A stretch of DNA of 64,000 bases from Amylostereum areolatum (lineage: Eukaryota > Basidiomycota > Agaricomycetes > Russulales > Stereaceae), in NCBI GenBank assembly GCA_012932865.1, contig SAXG01000036.1, positions 124,001 through 188,000 on the forward strand, in the 5' to 3' direction. The notes under the pieces were generated by a model. It saw nothing but the letters and a program-made list of their open reading frames with translations, had not been told where the DNA came from and made no database searches. Below, in pieces: positions 50,614 through 62,123 of the stretch (positions within the stretch are counted from its first letter, which is position 1; every line of letters starts with the position of its first letter). The position numbers were made by a program, and so were the translations under genes.

Positions 50614-52702
50614 ATCGTCCTTCAACCGCGGCTGTTGAAAGGACACAGACAATGAACTTTTCAAATCAATCTCCTGTGCAGGAAACAGAAGATGACGTAA
50701 ATAGAACAGTGTATATAAGGTCATACCAAGACGGAGCAACACATGCTCCATCAATTCATATACCTGTTATATTTCATGGAAAGTTCCGTAAAGCCGCAGC
50801 AAAAGCACTACTAGATAGCGGAGCAAGCAGCACCCTGATCCATCCAGAATTCGTACGAAAACACAAGATGAATCTAATCCAGCTCCAGAAGCCGATACCA
50901 ATATACAACGTTGATGGATCTCGAAACACTCTGGGAGAGATCAAACAGAAAGTATACCTTCCGATGACAATGAACGGGATCAACGGAGAAATTCACCGCG
51001 AAAATTTAGGGCTGTTCGTCACAGCCCTGGGAGGAGACGAAGTAATCTTGGGAACCCCTTGGCTCAAAAAACATAATCCTAGTATCGATTGGAGAAAGAG
51101 ACAGATTACACTACAAACGTGTCCAGGTACGTGCTCCACTACGAGTAAAACGATGACCGTCCAAGGGAAGGACGAACCCTTCCCACAATCATTCGAAGAA
51201 CAAAAGGCAAACCATCGCGCAACGATGGAAGAACAAGAAGATCCCGAATTCGATTCTGATCTTGTCGAGATCAAGACAATCAGAACATTCTATGGAAAAG
51301 CTAACATAGAAACGATACCAGTTGCAGAAGAAATGAACGAAACCAATACCTGGATAATGGCAAGAGCAACTAAGGCACAAGAACTCGCAGAAAGAGCGGC
51401 CCTAGGAGAGAAGAAGAAGACACTCGATGAGATGATTCCACCCAGCTACAAACAATATCAGAAAGTATTCGAAAAGAAGGCGTCCGAACGCTTTCCAATC
51501 AGTAGACCTTGGGATCACGCGATAGACCTAACTGAAGGATGGAAACCTCGGAATTGTAAACTATACCCAATGACGGTACCAGAACGAAAGGAACTGGACA
51601 CATTTGTAGACGAACATCTACGAAAAGGGTACATCCGAGAATCAAAATCAGAGATATCATCACCCTTCTTTTTTATCAAAAAGAAAGATGGATCTCTTCG
51701 GCCAGTACAGGACTATCGCTATCTCAACTCCATCACAGTAAAAAACGAATACCCAATCCCTCTTATCTCGGACCTCATTGATAAATTAAAAGGCGCTAAA
51801 ATCTTCTCAAAACTCGATCTCCGATGGGGCTATAACAACGTTCGGATCAAAGAAGGAGATCAATGGAAAGCCGCGTTTAAAACAAACAGAGGCCTATTCG
51901 AACCAATGATAATGTTCTTCGGACTAACCAATTCACCCGCAACATTCCAAGCAATGATGAACGCACTGTTCAAAGAATTGATAGACACGGGAAAGGTAGT
52001 AGTATACATGGACGACATATTGATATTCACGGAAACGCTCGACGAACATCGAAGACTGATGAAAGAAGCCCTTCAAATTCTGGAACGGAACGACCTATTC
52101 CTAAAACCCGAAAAATGCTTCTTCGAACAATCATCGGTCGAATACCTAGGCGTGATAATCACGCATAACAAGGTACAGATGGATCCGATCAAAGTTCAAG
52201 GACTATCTGAATGGCCCACACCGAGAAAAGTAAAAGAAGTTCAATCCTTTCTCGGATTTGGGAATTTCTATAGGCGCTTCATCAAAGACTATTCTAAGAT
52301 CGCAAGGCCACTATTCCAGCTCACAAAGAAGGACCATGAGTGGAATTGGACGACCGAATGTGAACGCGCTTTCGAAAGACTGAAACACGAATTCACGTCA
52401 TCCCCTGTCTTGATCATGCCCGACGAAAACAAACCATTCCGTATAGAAAGTGATGCCTCCGACTTCGCATACGGAGCCATTCTATCACAACCAGATGAAA
52501 CCGAAAGATGGCACCCAGTCGCGTACCTATCCAAATCACTATCACCCGCGGAACAGAATTACGAAATATACGACAAGGAACTTTTAGGAGTAGTAAAAGC
52601 TCTGGAACACTGGCGACACTATCTAGAAGGAGCGAACTACAAGATTGAGATCTGGACAGATCATAAAAATCTAGAATACTTCACAACAGCCCAGAAACTT
52701 AA
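50612..52702 (+). CDS. pol: Pol of element C, N-terminal part (protease, RT, start of RNase H)
   Basis: Open in the -1 frame. Protease LLDSGASSTLIHPEF; LGTPWLKKHNPSIDWRKRQ. RT: SLRPVQDYRYLNSIT, LDLRWGYNNVRIKEG, catalytic VVYMDDILIF, and SFLGFGNFYRRFIKDYSKI. RNase H: IESDASDFAYGAILSQ, YEIYDKELLGVVKALEHW. Cut at 52702 after AQKLN by insertion of B-prime; resumes at 60182 with [18 protein letters not shown]. Confidence 0.87.
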
Positions 52703-53161
52703 TGTCAGCAACGACTAGTGCGACAGCACCAAGTTATGACACAGCTGACTAGAAGATGAGGACGACGGAGGGGAGCCGATCAGACACGGCGACAGACAAG
52801 GGAAAGCAAGCAAAGTCGGTAGAATTGACTAGCTCGAGATAGGGAATATGTACAGCGAGAGGGAGCCTTATATACATGAGAGGAGAGAGACTTAGGTAAG
52901 CAACCAATACACGGCGATCAGTAAGCAGACCAAGTATAAGTAAGCAGTCGTATGTAAAAGAGCACAGCATGAGTCAGTACTGTACAGCATGAGTCAGGGG
53001 AAAGGAGTCAGACCCGGGCCGAGATGAGTCACGTGGGCCCGGGTGGGATATAGATGAACCGGGTCCAGGCCGAAGTGGAGCCGGACCGGTGATAAGCCAA
53101 TAAGTCCTAAAGCGTGTAACCGATGTAAAGTAAAAAAGAAAATTATAGACCGTTCATGACA
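52703..53161 (-). repeat. 3' LTR of element B-prime
   Basis: 459 bp; the adjoining polypurine tract AAGGAAGGGGTGA is conserved with element B. Confidence 0.92.
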
Positions 53162-56100
53162 TCACCCCTTCCTTAGATTTGATGTCCTCGTCGCAATCAG
53201 ATCCAACTTCCTCTTCCGCCAGGAGTTCCCAACGATTAAGGCGTGCAGGTTTCGGGGCACCCGGGTGCTCGCGGTGGAAGTCGTCGATACATTTCTTGGC
53301 ATTCTGGAGATTGGCAAGAGGTTCCCAAGTATTGTCATTGTCTGGGTAGCCTTTCCATTTGACAAGGTACTTGAAGCCACGACCAACTTTCTTGGAGTCT
53401 ATAATCTTTTCGAACTCATAGACTTCCTCTCCTTGGACTAACTCTGGGGGTGCAGGTGCAGGTGCTTTCTGGTTGTCAAAGGCGGGACCATTGTGTGGAG
53501 ATAGGAGGGACTCGTTGAAGACCAGATGTTTTCGTGACCAGGATGCAGGGAGGCGAAGCTTGTAAGCTGATGCTCCGACTTTTTCCAGGATTTCGAAAGG
53601 ACCGAAGCGCTTGTCATCTAGCTTTTACATAGGACGTGCCGTTTTGATTACGGTTTGGCCATCTCTGGTCTTGGCTTCCAGCCAGACGAAGTCGCCAATT
53701 TTGTAATCTATTGGTTCGTCCTTCTTGCGATCGTAAAAGCGTTTTTGATCATCCTGTGCTGCTTTTAGCGCAGAGCGGGCTTCCTCGTAGATGTCTCGCA
53801 GGCGTTGTGCAAACTCGTTCGCCGATGGGTTGTCTGTCTCACGTCGAGGGTTTGTTCCCAGGTAGAGTTCCCGACCATAGTTGGCAAAGTTGGGAGACAT
53901 CCCAATCGAACTATGGACCATGTTGTTGATCGCAGTCATGGCAAGTGGGAGGTAACGTGTCCAATTGTCTTGTCGTTGATTGACGAAGATGCGAAGGTAA
54001 TTTTCCATGGTCATGTTGGAGCGTTTGGTCTGTCCGTCCATCTGAGGGTGGTATGCCGTAGATGGATTCCCTTCAATGCCTAGCAGTTGGAACAATGCCG
54101 TGGTGAACTTGGAGACAAAGACGCTGCCGCGGTCACTGACAATCTTTCTAGGAATTCCATGATGGGGGACTACTTCTCGTAGGTACTCAAAGGCAAGCTC
54201 GTCTTCCATTAGGTCTTTGGTCGTGGCCCAGAATACAACCTGCTTGGTACCCATGCAGTTCACATTGCAGATGGCGTCTTTTCCATCCGAGACCAGGAGT
54301 GGCATGACGAAGTCAATGGATATGTGCTCCCAAGGTGCTTGTGGCGGGTCATGTGGGTGGAGTGGAGCGGCAATACGATCATGTCTAATCTTGGTACGTT
54401 GGCAGGTCTCACATCCTTCGACATATTTCCGGACGTCATCTCTAATGGCAGGCCACCAGTAGTTGCGCGTGATAAGCTCGTGGGTCTTGTATCGTCCTGG
54501 ATGACCGACAAGCGGGCTGTCATGATGAGCCTGGATGATGTCTGCACGGAGTCCTTTGTCTCTTGGGACATAGAGTCTGTGTTGCCAGGTGACCGTGACT
54601 GTTCCATCTGCATGTTCCAGCCATCCCTTTACTTTGAGTGCTAAGGCGCGTTCTACTGCATGGTCTCGGAGTAAGGTAGCCTCCTGAATCCGCTCAATGA
54701 AGGCATTGTCAGGTCCGTTGGTTACGATTCCTGCATGGTTGAGGGCGCGAAAGAATCCTGGTTTCAGGAGGACGATGTTTTCATTGTCTTTCTCCCCCTT
54801 CTCAAGGCCCGCTAGTCGGGAAATAGCATCGGGTTTACCCATTGTTTTGCCAGGCTTGTGGAGTAGCGTACAATGATACTCTTGTAGCTCCGTTAACCAC
54901 CGTGCTTGTCTCCGATTTAGCTTCTGCGCCTTGCGGAAGTACGTGAGATTGCGATGATCCGACCAGATTTCAAACTCCTGTCGCGCCCCCATGAGGTATT
55001 GTCTCCATTCCTCTAGCGCCGTCATGATAGCCAGTAATTCCTTATCATAAATCTCATAGTTCCTCTCAGCTTCGCTGAGGGACTTTGAGAGGAAGGCGAC
55101 CGGGTGCCATTTGTCATTGTCCTGTTGTTGCGAAAGTACCGCGCCCGTGGCATAGTCAGAGGAGTCCGCCTCGACACGGAACTGCCCATCATCTGTAGGG
55201 ATTGCTAGAACTGGCTGCGATGTTATACGTCGCTTGAGTTCCTCAAAAGCCTCCTGCTGTGGGGTGTCCCAGACCCATTCCGTCTTCCCAGTGAGTTTAG
55301 TCATTGGGTGAGCAATGTCGTTGAAGTCCTTGATAAAGTGACGGTAGAAGTTGCAAAAGCCCAAAAACGATTGAAGTTGTTTCTTCGTTTTGGGGGCTGG
55401 CCAATTGGTGATTGCCGCGACTTTTGCTGGATCCATGCGAACCCTTCCTCCGCCGACAATTATGCCCAGGTATTCAATTTCTGCCTTCTCAAACTCGCAC
55501 TTTTCTGGCTTCAGATAGAGTTTGTTTTCTCGCAGGATCCGAAGGACCTCCTTGACTATCCGACGATGTTCTTCTAGCGTATGCGTGAAGATGAGGATGT
55601 CGTCCAAATAGACGACCACGACTCCTTGGTGGATCAAGTCTTTGAACAGGTCATTCATCATGGCTTGGAACGTAGATGGGGAGTTGGTGAGTCCGAAGAA
55701 CATGACTGTAGGCTTGTAGAGACCTTTGTTCGTGCAGAACGCAGCTTTCCATTCGTCCCCTTCTTTAATCCGAACATTGTTGTACCCCCATCGGACATCG
55801 AGCTTGGTAAAGTGCCGTGCTCCCTTAAGCTTATCAACCAACTCTTGGATGAGTGGGAGCGGGTAACGGTTCTTTATTGTCATTTCATTGAGCTTTCGAT
55901 AGTCTTGCACAGGGCGTAACGAGCCGTCTTTTTTCTTGATGAAGAAGAATGGGGAGGCCATGAGTGATTTGGACGGTTGGATCCGGCCAGATCTCAGGTT
56001 CTCTTCCAGAAAGGCGTCCAGTTGCTTCTGCTCATCCAATGTGAGGGGGTAAACTTTGCAATCGACCGGTTTGAAGTTAGGAGTGAGCTCAATGGTGTGG

Positions 56101-57335
56101 TCCCATGGGCGTCGCTCAGGGAGCTTGTCGAAGTCGTCTTTGTCAAAGATGTCCTTGAATTCGTGGTACGCCGTTGGAACTCGCTCAGAGAAGGTCTGTT
56201 CCTTTTTCTTAGCGTGCTCTTCAATTGCAATGTCCGATGCATGGGTCCGGATGTGGTATCTCGCTTTGTAACCATCCCAGTCGAAAGCAAACAGCTGCTC
56301 GTCTTTTTCCATGTGGACTGGCTCTTCCTCCTCTTCTTCATCATCATCAATATTGAGGAGGGGAGGAGGACGAGAGCAGCTGATAGGGCATCGGTCGAAT
56401 TCAATTGACCCAGATTTCCAGTCGATGTGAGGGTTATGCTTCTTCAGCCACTCATGTCCAATGAAAAGGTCCGTATCTCCTAGATTGGAGACCGCCAGGT
56501 CAATGTTTTCTTCATGGTCTTGAATATTTAGGCGAAGTGTGACATATTCCGTGATGGGACCTCCTGCGTTGAGAGTGCCGTCTGCATTTCGTACTGGGAT
56601 TGGGTGAGCAGTCCGTCGCGTGGGGATGTGATTTTCCTGCACAAGCTTCGTGTTGATACACGAGCCAGTGCAACCACTGTCCAGGAGTGCGAGAGCTTTG
56701 ACAATGCACTTGGAATCTACCACAAGTTGTGTGGGAATGACCGTTTGTTCCTTGGCGCTGGAGGAGCGTATGAACTGCATGGGAGTGGCGAGCTCTAGTA
56801 GAGCTTGGCATGCTAATTCATCTTCCATGCCAGTTATCTCCTTGATGGCTTCATAAGTAGCTTCGTTGCGGCATCGATGGTGTGTCCAGATGCGAAGGAT
56901 TGCAATCGCACTTTCGGGTTTGTCTTCCCTTAAGCGACGAAGCGTCCATTGAGCTGTTCCAGGTGCCATATAACATGATTTGGGCGCCGTGCCCCTTCCA
57001 TCGCACAGCGTTGTCCCTGACTTCACAGGGTCCATATCCAAAACCGAGTCCGTATCCAAAGCCGTATCCAAAACTGAAGCCGAAACCAGTGCCGTATCCA
57101 AAGCCGAAGGCTCACAAATTGAAGCCGGAGTATCTAAAATAACAACGGGACGCGTGCCCGTACTGATAGAGTCCGTAAGAGAAGTCATAATGGGGATATC
57201 CCCCGTAGTAGTACAGTCCGAATCAACAATGCGCATATGTAAACGAGAACCAGGCCACCGAGGCGCAACAAAACCAGACGAGCGAGAAACAGAAACTTGG
57301 GCTTCAGATGCCGTGTACATCGTCAGCCCCCTCAA
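53162..57335 (-). pseudogene. pol: Pol of element B-prime, premature stop before the chromodomain
   Basis: Protease, RT (VVYLDDILIF), RNase H and integrase core are open for 1236 codons, then TAA at 53627-53625 where B has CAA. The remaining integrase tail and chromodomain (YLVKWKGYPDNDNTWEP) follow in frame to 53162. Some conserved residues changed, e.g. TERSN to TKRSN. Not functional as full-length pol. Confidence 0.88.
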
Positions 57336-58587
57336 AAACCCTCCTTCTTCTCCTCCACCTTCGGCTGAGCTTGAAGCGCATCCATCACACTTTTCCGATC
57401 TTCGGCCAACAGGCTTCTAGCCCAGGCGGTGGGCGTCTCGAACGTCTGTGCTCGAGCCTCCCGCTTTGGTGGTTCCGTGTACCGGTCCCTCCCCCACATG
57501 TCTCGGATGTTCTTCACATCCACCCTGCAGTCCCGCACCTGGTGGCCATTCTGTCCACAGCGGAAGCATCGGCCCTTAATGTCGACATGGTTGACGTCCA
57601 TCGGCTGTCCTTTGCCACCGTGTACCGTGCCGGTTCTGTCGCGGCGCCATGGGACCTGTCCCCCTTGCTGCCCATTGGACGACCCTTGTCCTTTGGGTTT
57701 TTGGTTCTGCGCGGGGCCGCTGCGTTGAGTTTTCAGGTCCTCCCGCTCCTGTCGCAGTCCATCAATCAGAATGATGCGCTCCTTGAGGTCCTCATATTTC
57801 TGAGGGACGTGACCGCTGTCATAGATGGAGTCGATGGTCCGGTAGTAGATGTTGTGCTTAAGCAGCTGCATGAGGTGGATGGGGTCCTGCGCCGTGGAGT
57901 ACCCAGCCTTCCTTGCCAGTTGTTCAAACCTGGCAAAGTATTCATGGGCGGTGGTACCCTTTGTCTGTTTGAACCCGTCCAGTTCGACCGCGGCACGGTG
58001 CTGCTCATTGACATCGGTGAACGCGCTTTTGAGTGCCTTGTGGAAGTCCACCCAGGCAACCATGGCTCCATTGGCTAGGTGCGCATCTTCGTACTCGGCC
58101 TTCCAGGTGCGTGCTGCCTCCCCTGTCATGTAGGTGAGGATGAAGAGTACTTTGTCCTTGTCCGTCACGAGGTCATCCTCGGCGGCTCGCATGTACTCCT
58201 CGCATGACCGCATCCAGTCGTTGAAGTCCTCTCGTTTCCCAGAGAAGCCTTCAGGAGTTTTCGCGTGGACCTTCTTTCGAGGGGGTCTGGCGGCGGCAGC
58301 TGCTGGGGCGCTAACAGTGACCGCAGGGGGGTTGACGGTGATGGGGGGGGTGGTGACGTTGACGGTGGGGGTGGCAGGTTAAGGGCGGCAACAAGTACGG
58401 CAGGGATGGCGACCCATTGGCCATTTACTTCCATGAGCCATGCATTGTCGGTGCCATTATTCATGTGTTGGATGGGAGAGCCCGTTTGGCCGATGACGAT
58501 GTTCCATCTTCCCCCAATTTCGGTGCAGTTGGTAAGTTCGGCAGGGAGAGGGGGTTGGGGGTCGGTGCAGACCCACTGGGCAGCCAT
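57332..58587 (-). pseudogene. gag: Gag of element B-prime, frameshifted
   Basis: Starts MAAQWVCTDPQPPLP at 58587. Near 58374 the G-tract in the Pro/Val linker is one base shorter than in B, shifting the frame; the capsid part and CCHC knuckle (CFRCGQNGHQVRDC) continue in another frame from about 58330 to TGA 57332. Otherwise like gag of B. Confidence 0.85.
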
Positions 58588-58893
58588 GATTGGTTCGTCG
58601 AGGTCGGAGAAGTCTTCGTCGGTGACAGGTGGTAGGGCGGAGGTGGCAATGAGGTTGAAGTCGGCTTCAGTGAGGTCGTCTTGGCTTTCGTTGGCGAAGT
58701 ACCAACTGATGCCACTTGTTTGGGTTGCTACAAAGGCGACTTCGACAGTGGTGTCTCCAAGTTGGACAAAGAAGTCGTTTCCTCGTTCAGTGAAGCCTAG
58801 AGGGAGGGGATATATGTAGCAGTTTTTGTCCTCGACGTCGGTGTCGGAGTCAGAACTGGAGTCGGAGCCGTTGAGTCCGAACGAGAGAATTGT

Positions 58894-59271
58894 TTATAAG
58901 TGGGTGAGGTCGATGACCTCTGGCTCTGGTGTGGGGCTGGGGGTGTTGCCTGGTGTAAGGAGGCGGTGGGTGTGTCGAGTGTCTACTGGTATTTTCTCGT
59001 TGGGCGCGTAGAAGGATTTTGGGGGTTGCTCGAGTTTGTAGCGGTAGGTGACGTATGGGCAGGAGTAGACGTAGAGGTTTCCGTTTCCTTGTTCGCTTAT
59101 TTTGAGGCGATAGAAGTGGATGTCTATGATGGAGTCTTCAAGTTCTTCTACACCGAGGGCGACCTTCCAATTGTGCCAGGCCCAAGGGTCTTTAGATTCG
59201 TTGATGAGGGAGATGATAGCGTCGTGGCTGATGGGGATGAATTCTTGTACTTGCGAGCGCCAATCTTCCAT
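58894..59271 (-). CDS. ORF1 of element B-prime, single VIDLT motif
   Basis: 125 residues from ATG 59271, almost identical to ORF1 of B but with only one copy of the 24-bp repeat, so it ends PEPEVIDLTHL and TAA. The stop and the in-frame relation to gag are conserved. Two AUGs (in the run CATGCGCATG, 59550-59559 of the plus strand) precede it in the leader, unlike B. Confidence 0.6.
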   Translation of the reverse strand: MEDWRSQVQEFIPISHDAIISLINESKDPWAWHNWKVALGVEELEDSIIDIHFYRLKISEQGNGNLYVYSCPYVTYRYKLEQPPKSFYAPNEKIPVDTRHTHRLLTPGNTPSPTPEPEVIDLTHL

Positions 59272-59719
59272 GCACGAGCCCCCAGTCGAAATGGTTACTC
59301 TGTGCGGCAAGGGAAGATTTTGTCGAGGGAAGGTGGTTCTGTTATGAGATCGCAAGACGGTCTGCCTCAGTCTTCTCGACCTGTTGGCTGTCTCTTCGTC
59401 TAGGGGACACGAGCCCAAAGACTTCCTAAACCGCTTTCCTTTCGCCGCTTTTACTCGTTTCCTACACCAAAGGTGCACCTTCTACTGTCACCTCTGAGCT
59501 TTCAACTCCTGGTATTGGAGAGTCTCGAGTAGGTGCCGGCACCGGTATACATGCGCATGACCACAATGTCAGGGTAACGAGTCGCGTACTCTGGGGGCAA
59601 CGGTCTAGGGCGGCACGGGGGAAGAACAAGGTCAGTACCAGATGGGTACTACTACTACTACGCTACAGTACGTACGGACGGTCGTAGGGTGGTGCAAGAG
59701 TAAACAGATCTCGAGCTTA

Positions 59720-60178
59720 TGTCAGCAACGACTAGTGCGACAGCACCAAGTTACGACACAGCTGACTAGAAGATGAGGACGACGGAGGGGAGCCGATCAG
59801 ACACGGCGACAGACAAGGGAAAGCAAGCAAAGTCGGTAGAATTGACTAGCTCGAGATAGGGAATATGTACAGCGAGAGGGAGCCTTATATACATGAGAGG
59901 AGAGAGACTTAGGTAAGCAACCAATACACGGCGATCAGTAAGCAGACCAAGTATAAGTAAGCAGTCGTATGTAAAAGAGCACAGCATGAGTCAGTACTGT
60001 ACAGCATGAGTCAGGGGAAAGGAGTCAGACCCGGGCCGAGATGAGTCACGTGGGCCCGGGTGGGATATAGATGAACCGGGTCCAGGCCGAAGTGGAGCCG
60101 GACCGGTGATAAGCCAATAAGTCCTAAAGCGTGTAACTGATGTAAAGTAAAAAAGAAAATTATAGACCGTTCATGACA
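59720..60178 (-). repeat. 5' LTR of element B-prime
   Basis: 459 bp. TATATAA first T at 59891; ATCTCGAGCT begins at 59857 (34 nt). The primer site AGCTCGAGAT follows the LTR after TA (59717-59708). Confidence 0.92.
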
Positions 60179-61981
60179 CTTAATCGACGACAAGCACGAT
60201 GGAGCCTGTATCTGTCCCGCTTTGACTACACCCTAGTGCACAAACCAGGAAGCACCAATAAAGCGGACGGACTTTCTAGGAGACCAGATCACAAAGAAGA
60301 CATTCCAGATAACGATGAATGAATCTTACTCCATCCTTCGATATTCAAAGCTAGAGCCACCGGAAGAGGAACAGTTGAAACGATCGGAGATAAAGAACTT
60401 CTCAAAGAACTAAGGAACTTCTCACACCTAGATGATGAAGTCTGGACGGCACTAGACACGATCAAAAGATCGGGACCACGCACCCTTGCAAAAGGGATCG
60501 AAGATTGGAATTTCGAGAACGATTTGATCATCAGAAAAGGAAAAATCTATGTACCACAAAATCTCGAACTTCAACAAATGATCCTAAAATCACATCATGA
60601 TCTCCAAACGATTGGACATCCAGGAGAAATGAAAACTCTAGAACTAGTACAGAGAAACTTTTGGTGGCCGAAGATGATCTCTTTCGTAAAAGGCTACGTT
60701 CAAGGATGTCCCATATGTCAGTCAACAGAAAATGTCACGCATCCGGCGAAACATCCATTACAACCTACAGAGATACCGAAACGACCATGGGAAACGATCA
60801 CATCAGACTTCATCACAGATCTTCCGATCTCCAACGGATTTGATTCAATCAACGTAGTTGTCGACAGGTTCACTAAAACCGCAGTATTCACACCGTGCCT
60901 AAAGACAATCAACGCAGAAGAAATGGCTGATCTTCTGATCGACAACGTCTACAGACGATTCGGCCTATGGAAAAGAATGATATCAGATAGGGGTCCTCAA
61001 TTTGTGTCCAAAGTATTCCAATCCATTTGCAAAAGCCTTGGAATTGTATCGTCACTCAGTACGGCGTACCATCCCCAAACAGACGGAGAAACTGAAAGAG
61101 TGAATTAAGAATTAGAACAATACCTTCGGGCGTTTTGCAATGGAGATCAAATGAATTGGGCAAAACTTTTGCCAAAAGCAGAATTTGCACACAATATACG
61201 ACAACATTCAGCCACGAAAACTTCCCCATTTGAACTCCTACACGGATATCAACCGGTGTTTAACCCAACAATACCAACCGACCCGTGAATACCGACAGCC
61301 GAAGAAAGAATAAAGAACTTTAAGAACGCATGGGACAACGCAGAAGCAAGTCTGGAAATAGCTGCCAAATTAATGAAAATGCAGCATGACCAAACTTTCA
61401 CACTACGAGATCAACTCAAACAGGGCGACCAAGTATGGTTAGATGGAAAAAATCTTAACACGGTATACCCAAAAACCAAACTAGCACCAAAACGATTTGG
61501 CCCATTCAAAATCGAAAAAGTTATAGGACCAGTAACCTACCGCCTAGAACTACCGACGAAGTGGAAAATACACCCGGTATTCCACGCAGCACTGTTAATT
61601 CCGTTCAAAGAGACAGAACAATACGGCGAAGCTTACGAAAAACCACCTCCGGAACTAGTAAACGATGAAGAACTCTATGAACTAGAAACAATAATAGCCT
61701 CAAAATTAGACAAATGGTATTCCGAACCGTTACATTACTTCGTAAAATGGAAAGGATACCCCGACTCCGGTAACACATGGGAACCGGCATCTAATCTCGA
61801 AGGATCAAAAGATGCGATCGCAGAGTTCCATCGGAATAACCCCAAGGCACCGAAGTTGCCACCACAGCCAATCAGAGATACCAACACAGAAGTTACTGAT
61901 CGTGAAGAGATCGCTGCAACACCGCAAGAGCAAAGACCAACAAGACGAAATAAACGCAAGACGAAAGTAAGACATTGGTGA
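60179..61981 (+). pseudogene. pol: Pol of element C, C-terminal part with three stops
   Basis: Continues RNase H end, integrase HHCC finger (IGHPGEMKTLELVQ, CPICQSTE), DDE core (TSDFITDLP, MISDRGPQFVSKVF, STAYHPQTDGETERVN) and chromodomain (YELETIIASKLDK...YFVKWKGYPDSGNTWEP). In-frame stops: TGA 60320-60322, TAA 61106-61108, TGA 61286-61288. Each fits one C-to-T change (CGA or CAA). Ends KTKVRHW at TGA 61979-61981, before the polypurine tract. Confidence 0.85.
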
Positions 61982-62123
61982 GACTCAACGCCATTCAGGC
62001 GAATGCACTGCCAACAAGGGGGGGATAAAAACCCTACGGGTTCAACAAGACAAGATCACCAATGTCCATCACCCCCAAACGCAGCCAACACCTCCTCTAC
62101 CAATCCAATCGTCTCACCCAACA

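Larger units (their letters stand above)
52703..60178 (-). mobile_element. Ty3/gypsy chromovirus B-prime (second copy of family B), inserted in element C
   Basis: 7476 bp with LTRs 52703-53161 and 59720-60178, flanked by CTTAA on both sides (52698-52702, 60179-60183). The LTRs differ at two positions that I see. Sequence is close to element B throughout. Broken by a missing G in gag and a CAA-to-TAA stop in pol. Antisense to host element C. Confidence 0.93.
48067..62025 (+). mobile_element. Ty3/gypsy chromovirus C, split by B-prime, 3' LTR missing
   Basis: The 5' LTR is 48067-48518. Internal order is ORF1, gag, pol with chromodomain, then a polypurine tract AAGGGGGGGA (62016-62025). The 3' LTR expected right after is absent; the sequence changes to unrelated TAAAAACCCTACGGG leading into element D. 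Gag and pol carry several stops and a 10-bp duplication, so the copy is dead. Unlike A, B and P the leader does not show the self-primer arrangement. Confidence 0.85.
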
